Of a DNA stretch of 64,000 bases, positions 58,828-64,000 are shown piece by piece (the stretch's first letter is position 1; each line of letters starts with the position of its first letter). This stretch comes from Euphrasia confusa (taxonomy: Eukaryota; Streptophyta; Magnoliopsida; Lamiales; Orobanchaceae): assembly GCA_954870475.1 (NCBI GenBank), contig OX940949.1, positions 37,665,332 to 37,729,331 of the forward strand, in the 5' to 3' direction. Under the pieces are notes generated by a model. That model did no database searches. It was given only the letters and a program-made list of their open reading frames with translations, and was not told the origin of the DNA. Made by a program: the position numbers and the translations under genes.

Positions 58828-60445
58828 ATCTATAAAAGAGACAAATCAAACTGTCAAATTTAATTCGATATTAACTCCCTTAATTAATATCATTAAATTT
58901 ACCAATCAATCCTAAAATCCCATCAGACTAGCATGCCACGTTCATGTGGACGTATACTAGTCCAAACGATTTTATAACTGGACTTTTACTTTGGTCGTAC
59001 ATCATTACAGCAGTGACTCCGATGGGGAGGATACTGTAAAGCGTACCTAAGTGTACACCATTTCTCAGTACTAAGTTAACCGCTCGGAAACTACACGCCC
59101 ACCGCAAGCCACGTTAGTGTGGACGTTTACGTTGACATGCGGTCCCTTTACGATTTCCTATAACTGTCGAGCCTCAATTAACCCAAAGTTCCGTTTCCGT
59201 CTAGTAAGCCACGATAGTGTGGACGTTTACTAAACAAACAACTTTGTTAATTGAATTCCATTCAATAAATTTCACAATTTCGTTAATCAAATCTTGATAT
59301 CTCGTAAGTGAAACTCGAAGTTTCTAACCAGCGATCAATCATGCAATTGAGCCCTATCTCTCACTAAGTGAGGGAGCCAACCAGACAATCGATCTAGTCA
59401 TCAAATGACTCGAATGTCTCTAATCTGTGTCATCGACATAACCAAGCGCTTTGGCTCCATTCCACTCCCCGGGGTGAGAATGAGTCGAGTTGAAATTAGT
59501 CTTTGAAAGACAGATTAGGCATTGCTTTGAAAAACTCAAGTGTTCAATTCTATAATTGGAATTGAATTCGAATTTTGATCCAGTGATATCCGTGTGTCAA
59601 CTTTATCCGATAGGGAGGATGACACTAAAGCCAACTCGTAAGCGACACACATCACCATCAAAACAGAGAATGGAGACCGCGGGATTGTTTCCAATCCCTC
59701 TCCCACTTAGTTTTTACGAAAGGGATAAACAAGCATGCATAAAATTTAAAGCATAATAAAAGCACGTTAAAACACACAAGAAGCAATTAACGTGGCCCGA
59801 TTATTATGGCCTTTAAAAACTTCGATGCACGTCTTCTCGGATCTTCGTCTCGTTGCTCGTCTCGGTCTCGGTCCATCACCGACTCGTCTAAGGACCAAGA
59901 GACGAACCCCTCCCACTGGAGTATCATCCCGGGCCCTCGACAAGCGATCCGTGATGTCCGTCGAACCCCCGCGTCGCTGCTGCCAAAACTCAAAACAGCG
60001 CCCGCCGTTTGAGGAACAGCGGTCGCTGGAGGAGCTGCAAACGGCGGTCGCCGTTTGCCCTCCAGCGGGCGCCGTTTGTGCACAGTAGCCGCGGGTTCGA
60101 CTCCTCGACCCTCGTTCGTCCGTCCTTCGATCTTCTCTCGATCCACCAAGCAGCAGCAACATAACAAGAATAATACTAACTACTTCCGGCATCGATCCTA
60201 TACAAGAATGATCGATCCTATACACCCGGATAAACGAAAAAACGAAAAAAAAACTAAACGACTCAACCCGTCGTTTTAACTATTACAAGCAAGCAACGAT
60301 TCAAAACCAAAAGATCTCGACAACCCCGAGAGTTTAACAAACCACAACATACAGTACATAAACATATGACCATAATAATCGGGTTATCCTGCAAAACAAA
60401 ACTCGCAAACAATACAAGAACGCACAAACCGGCTCTGATACCAAT
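58828..60445 (-). other. 5' leader of element A
   Basis: Non-coding. Triple motif at 58931-58957, 59104-59130 and 59204-59230; the three cores differ from each other (TTCA, TTAG, ATAG loops) in the same order as in B. GC-rich hairpins at 59990-60080 repeat LTR motifs, including GCAAACGGCG/CGCCGTTTGC. The PBS is at 60432-60443. Confidence 0.82.
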
Positions 60446-60904
60446 TGTTGGATTTCGACTACCCGGGATGCGTTCGTTCGATCGCTCGAACATCTGAACC
60501 ATCCCAGTCGACATCCGAAGTCACTACTTCGTTCGCTTGACAGCCCATGACCCGAATCACGCCCAGCCATCGCCCCGGAGGACAACCGCGCGAAACGGAG
60601 CTGGACTGCACCCAATCAGCGCCCGCTGATTGCAGTCCAGCGGTCGCTGGTGGAGCTGCAAACAGCGGTCGCTGTTTGCCCACCAGCGGGCGCTGTTCGT
60701 CCGCGAACAGCAACGCGACGTTGCTGTTCCGGGCTCGTTTCCGGGTCGTTTTTCCTCATCCGACTACCGTTCCGGAGGTCCTAGAACCCCCAGTAGTCGA
60801 GGAGTACGATCCACGACCCCGGAACCCGATCCACGTTCATGTATGTTCAACGAGATAAAACGAGATCGAATAAATTGCAGAAAAAGATAGATCCGATCTC
60901 ATAC
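58830..60904 (-). other. Predicted leader intron of element A
   Basis: Donor CGCAAG|GTATGAG in the 5' LTR, an excellent match to the plant consensus, and acceptor TTTGTCTCTTTTATAG two bases before the gag ATG. The 2.07-kb interval holds hairpins, PBS, leader motifs and many ATGs. Predicted exon 1 (about 60905-61150) has no ATG. Removing it would leave mRNA without the PBS. No transcript evidence. Confidence 0.6.
60601..60729 (-). other. Hairpin block in 5' LTR of A
   Basis: CTGGACTGC/GCAGTCCAG enclosing AATCAGCG/CGCTGATT, then GCAAACAGCG/CGCTGTTTGC, then GAACAGCAAC/GTTGCTGTTC. Compared with B, the middle stem has a paired change and the outer two are kept. Confidence 0.78.
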
Positions 60905-61175
60905 CTTGCGGTCGATTGTTGAGACCTTAGATGCTTCTAGTGTATGACTCTGCCCCGACTCCAACCGTTGTGTGGGCAACGATCTGTTGGGTCTGCCTTT
61001 TCTGCTTTCTCCTTTCTCTACCAGCGTTAATATATCTTTTCTCTCTAAGAGAAAATATCAGCGCTAACTTTATGTTTTTAACAGAGAAAAACTTAATTGC
61101 GCTAAACAATTATTTTTCTCTGATGAAAATAAAAAGCGGCGAAGTGTAGGTCTAGAATAGGCAAGGGGGGGGGGG

Positions 61176-61183
61176 TTTATATA
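61176..61183 (-). promoter_or_regulatory. TATA box in the 5' LTR of A
   Basis: Minus strand CTCTATATAAA followed directly by poly-C. In E the same place reads CTATAAATACCTCACC without the tract, which helps identify the box. Confidence 0.75.
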
Positions 61184-62125
61184 GAGTTACACTAGGGACC
61201 CAAGGTTAAATTAATTAAGGGCTAAATTGAAATATTAATTAACTTGGAATACGTAAACGCAATTCCTTAATTAATCGATTTCAATTTTAATTATTATTAA
61301 CTCCACTATAAAATAATAATTGAATTCCCGAAATTAATTTAATATTATTTCAACAATAATATTTCCGCCGAAATTACATATACGACTTTCCCCGTGTTTA
61401 AGATATCGAAACGTCCACGAATTTATTTAATTACTAATAATTAAATTAATTCGTTTCTTATTATCCGAGACTAGTACCACTCATCCTTATTATCATGTGG
61501 AACAAATCCACCTACAGGGTTTACATGATAAACTTTATGAGCTCATCTCGGGGACGTCATCAACCCGATAAACGGGACACGGTTTCCTGTCTACAATCTA
61601 TAGCATGCCGTAAGTACAATTACGATTCCCAATTTACCGAGTATCTCGACTAATCAATTAGTCTCACTCATTGGCAAGTTAAAGAACCGAGAATTGGACA
61701 CATGCACCTATAATTATATAGGGATTAGGAATTCGTATATCCGTAATCTCTGAGGTCTAGTTCGATTACGTCGATTAGTATAAATCGAACGCCCTCCCAT
61801 GGTCCTGCTCAATACACCAAGTGTACAAGTGTAACATAATAGTCAAGACTAACTATTACCCAGTCACACTACGACGTACCGATGGATTGTCCCTGTCCAT
61901 CTAAGTCGTGAGCTTCTGTTCGATACTATACGAGTAACCGACAGTATGATCTTCCGCGTGTCTCCTCACTCCATACTGTCTACAACGTATATATCTAGGA
62001 CTATTGCATTCAAGTACAAGATAGACAAAATGCCGACAGTTTGATTATTAGATAATGTAAAACACAGATAAGGAGTTCCATATTGTCACTAAACTAGACA
62101 TTTAGAATATAACTCCATCAAAATA

Positions 62126-62253
62126 TGTGTCTATACATATATATGTGTGCACTAAGATCATGGCATAGTAGATCTATCGCTTTACACGCTTCCGCACACA
62201 CGGTATATCGATCGGATCGGTATACCGGTACCTTCAGAAGGGTGGATCCGCGA
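62126..62253 (+). other. Probable LTR end and leader of element J
   Basis: Continuation of J after element A. A PBS-like stretch near 62146-62162 aligns with GGTATCAGAGCATAG at 11 of 16 bases by eye. Low certainty. Confidence 0.4.
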
Positions 62254-62478
62254 AGGTCGATCTGGAGAAATTCACGGGGAAGAATGACTTCAACCTCTGG
62301 CGAATCAAAGTGAAGGCGGTTCTGGTACAACAGGGTTTGATCTCACCGTTAGATGCCCCGTATTAGTGCTTTACGGAATCACAGACAAAGGTCTCTCAAG
62401 ATAAAACAGCAAATAAGACAGTATCGAAGCACATGATACTGAATCTCACGAACAAGAAACAGAGAGAATTCTTATGCA
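62254..62478 (+). pseudogene. Gag N-terminal remnant of element J
   Basis: Plus strand reads DLEKFTGKNDFNLWRIKVKA and then VLVQQGL, typical of the start of copia Gag, stops at TAG (62362-62364) and continues in the same frame with a plausible but weaker Gag-like stretch (ILNLTNKKQREFL). Broken and short. It is followed by the LTR of K. Confidence 0.7.
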
Positions 62479-62499
62479 CTAAAAGAAAGAAAAGACGAG

Positions 62500-63242
62500 A
62501 GGAATATCGATAACTCGAATTGTGTTCTCAGAATATTTGTGTGTTGTGTTCATGTTGAACTCTTGTGTATTATAGTGTTCGGTGTATTATAAGTTAAATG
62601 AGATGGACTTTATATAGCACCAAAGTGCCTTTCCGAATAGTTAGACACCTATTCGATATCAACCGGCGAAGTTAGAAGTCTCACTTCCATTTCACGGAGT
62701 CGCATCTTTTCGCTAATTACACACATCGATTCACTAATTACACACATCGATTCAAATTGCATGTGACAATCATATGTTTAATTACACACCTACATGTAGG
62801 TACACGTAATTAATTACATGCAAACACTTGCACTAACATATATATTAAGGATATATGCATACATGCATGTTACTCGTTACACATGCACTACACACAATCA
62901 ATATACATATATTATATTTATAAAATATAATATATATAACTCTAATTAATCATTAATTAATAATATTAATTAATTTTTAATTAGACACTTTCCTTAATTT
63001 TACATTTTAGCAATATAGAATTATACAAATTCTTATATTCATTTTTTTATATTTAAACTTTCAACTACCATATTTTGTACAATAATTACTCTTTCACCAA
63101 TACATGAATTTTAGTAATTATGATCAAGTAACACCTACTCAAACAGTAGAATTGAAGACTCGAAGAATTTAACAATTCCGTCGACGTGCGGGGCCCCGTA
63201 GTTTAATTGTTAAATTAAAGAAACCATGCTAAAATTCCAACA
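62500..63242 (-). repeat. LTR of a degenerate minus-strand copia (K)
   Basis: The right end is clear: minus strand TGTTGGAATTTTAGCATGG, next to a PPT-like CTTTCATGTGGGGAT. A TATA-like GCTATATAAAGTCC lies at about 62610-62625 (minus). The left end is not fixed (between about 62480 and 62545). It contains a perfect 21-bp tandem duplication at 62713-62754 and very AT-rich sequence near 62830-63060. Confidence 0.6.
62713..62754. repeat. Perfect 21-bp tandem duplication
   Basis: Two identical adjacent copies of CTAATTACACACATCGATTC plus A. Confidence 0.9.
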
Positions 63243-64000
63243 ATCCCCACATGAAAGAGAATTGTTGTCAATGCATTTTTCCAAGGGAAACGATATTGCA
63301 TCTGGTGAGATAGCATTCAGCTTTGAATCTTCCGTAGTTGAATATTCTCGGATTTACTTACTGCGCGGTGAACGCGATGTCTTGAACCGTCAGTGTTTTG
63401 TGTAAACCAAGACAAGAATACTAACACAATATCTTCCGATCTGTTTTCTTCTTATCGTTTTGTCCGTTTTGGCCCTGGATAACTCTTGGATTCATAAGTG
63501 TTTTTACATTTTGAAGCGGCCGGTCTTCACATACTTACATAGGTGACTTTCCAACAAGAATATCATGCCAATATCCCACTTTATAAGTTTAGAAATCATT
63601 AAAAGTTTTTAAACTTATCCTCCACCATTTCTGCAGGTAGCAGTCAAAGTCTTACACGGGAATGAGTTGAGTTATATTCTTTTAGGGATTATAACTCGAA
63701 CTGCTCTTACTTTGAAGTTTTTAGACTTCCAAAGTGATTCACTGAATCTTTATAGCTTAGTTTTCCACATTGAACCAAATTCTTGGGATCTCCAGTCAGT
63801 ATGGTTGGGTTACCACCACAAAGATTCTTAGATTATGGGTTTTAACTCCATTCCCCTAGACAGGCATTTATGTTTGATCTCTCGGTAGGCCTTTTGTTAA
63901 CAGATCCGAAATACACACTCGTAGAGATCAACTGCCTAATGGTTTTATGTCTACGACATATGTATAGACTTACCATTCTACTCCGTGCCATTTCCAAAGT
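63243..64000 (-). pseudogene. Internal 3' region of element K, decayed
   Basis: It begins with the PPT-like stretch. The end near 63890-63920 (TTTTGTTAACAGATCCG) resembles the reverse of the LADPFTK segment at the end of copia RNase H; the rest looks like untranslated DNA between pol and the 3' LTR. No long open frame. The body continues past the window. Confidence 0.5.

Larger units (their letters stand above)
53209..62120 (-). mobile_element. Intact Ty1/copia element A (family I)
   Basis: Complete 8.9-kb minus-strand element with the TSD AAATA at 53204-53208 and 62121-62125. LTRs are 1682 and 1675 bp and differ mainly in the length of a G run plus a handful of substitutions seen by eye. 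PBS, PPT and a single uninterrupted Gag-Pol are present. It is the only copy in the window with no visible defect, so it is the best candidate for an active or recently active element. Confidence 0.96.
60446..62120 (-). repeat. 5' LTR of element A
   Basis: 1675 bp. TATATAAA promoter at 61176-61183 (minus) followed by an 11-base C tract on the transcribed strand, donor-like site at 60904, hairpin block at 60601-60729. Confidence 0.95.

Noticed and set aside
1..64000. Genes for tRNA, rRNA, DNA transposases or endogenous pararetroviruses
   Set aside because: Searched by eye for tRNA arms, transposase motifs and movement- or coat-protein-like frames; nothing convincing. All RT frames have the copia domain order.

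Overview
The window is plant nuclear DNA, most likely dicot heterochromatin, and is almost entirely LTR retrotransposons. Evidence is Ty1/copia polyproteins in the order Gag-protease-integrase-RT-RNase H, primer-binding sites complementary to initiator tRNA-Met (TGGTATCAGAG), G-rich polypurine tracts (AAGTGGGAGAT), and 1.6-1.8 kb LTRs starting TG and ending CA with 5-bp target-site duplications (TSDs). No bacterial gene, tRNA, rRNA or CRISPR array was seen. The only possible host gene is a set of three short exons near 50-51 kb.

Layout. Positions 1-47389 form a four-level nest. Outermost is element H (plus strand; its 5' end lies left of the window and its body resumes at 41549). Element E (plus strand, badly decayed) sits in the leader of H. 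Inside E are D (only its 5' LTR is in the window), C (2243-20019, TSD ACTCC) and F (23562-41432, TSD CGTGA). B (8266-17128) lies in the leader of C, and G (28431-37416, TSD TTTGC) lies in the gag of F. To the right come a decayed copia fragment of another lineage (I), two minisatellites, the possible gene exons, a Gypsy-type LTR, and a degenerate copia (J) whose 5' LTR region is interrupted by element A (53209-62120, TSD AAATA). The window ends in another decayed minus-strand copia (K).

Two related LTR families dominate. Family I (A, B, E) has a normal 1304-residue Gag-Pol; A is completely open and looks young, while B carries one nonsense codon. Family II (C, D, F, G, H) is split. C has an open full-length Gag frame but a dead pol. 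F, G and H keep long pol frames but carry a Gag shortened by about 118 residues in front of the zinc knuckle, which removes most of the capsid core. Both types share LTR, leader, PBS and PPT types, so a two-component arrangement helped in trans is plausible.

The most unusual features are in the 5' ends of the RNAs. (1) Every LTR carries, downstream of its TATA box, a GC-rich block of consecutive short hairpins whose arms change in compensating pairs between elements. (2) A 5' splice-site-like AG|GTA lies just before that block and a pyrimidine-rich 3' splice site lies a few bases before the gag ATG, so a 2.0-2.7 kb leader intron holding the hairpins, PBS and leader is predicted; exon 1 has no ATG in A, F and G. 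(3) The leader holds three copies of a 26-27 bp motif at a fixed spacing of about 170 and 97 bp. These are inferences from sequence only.
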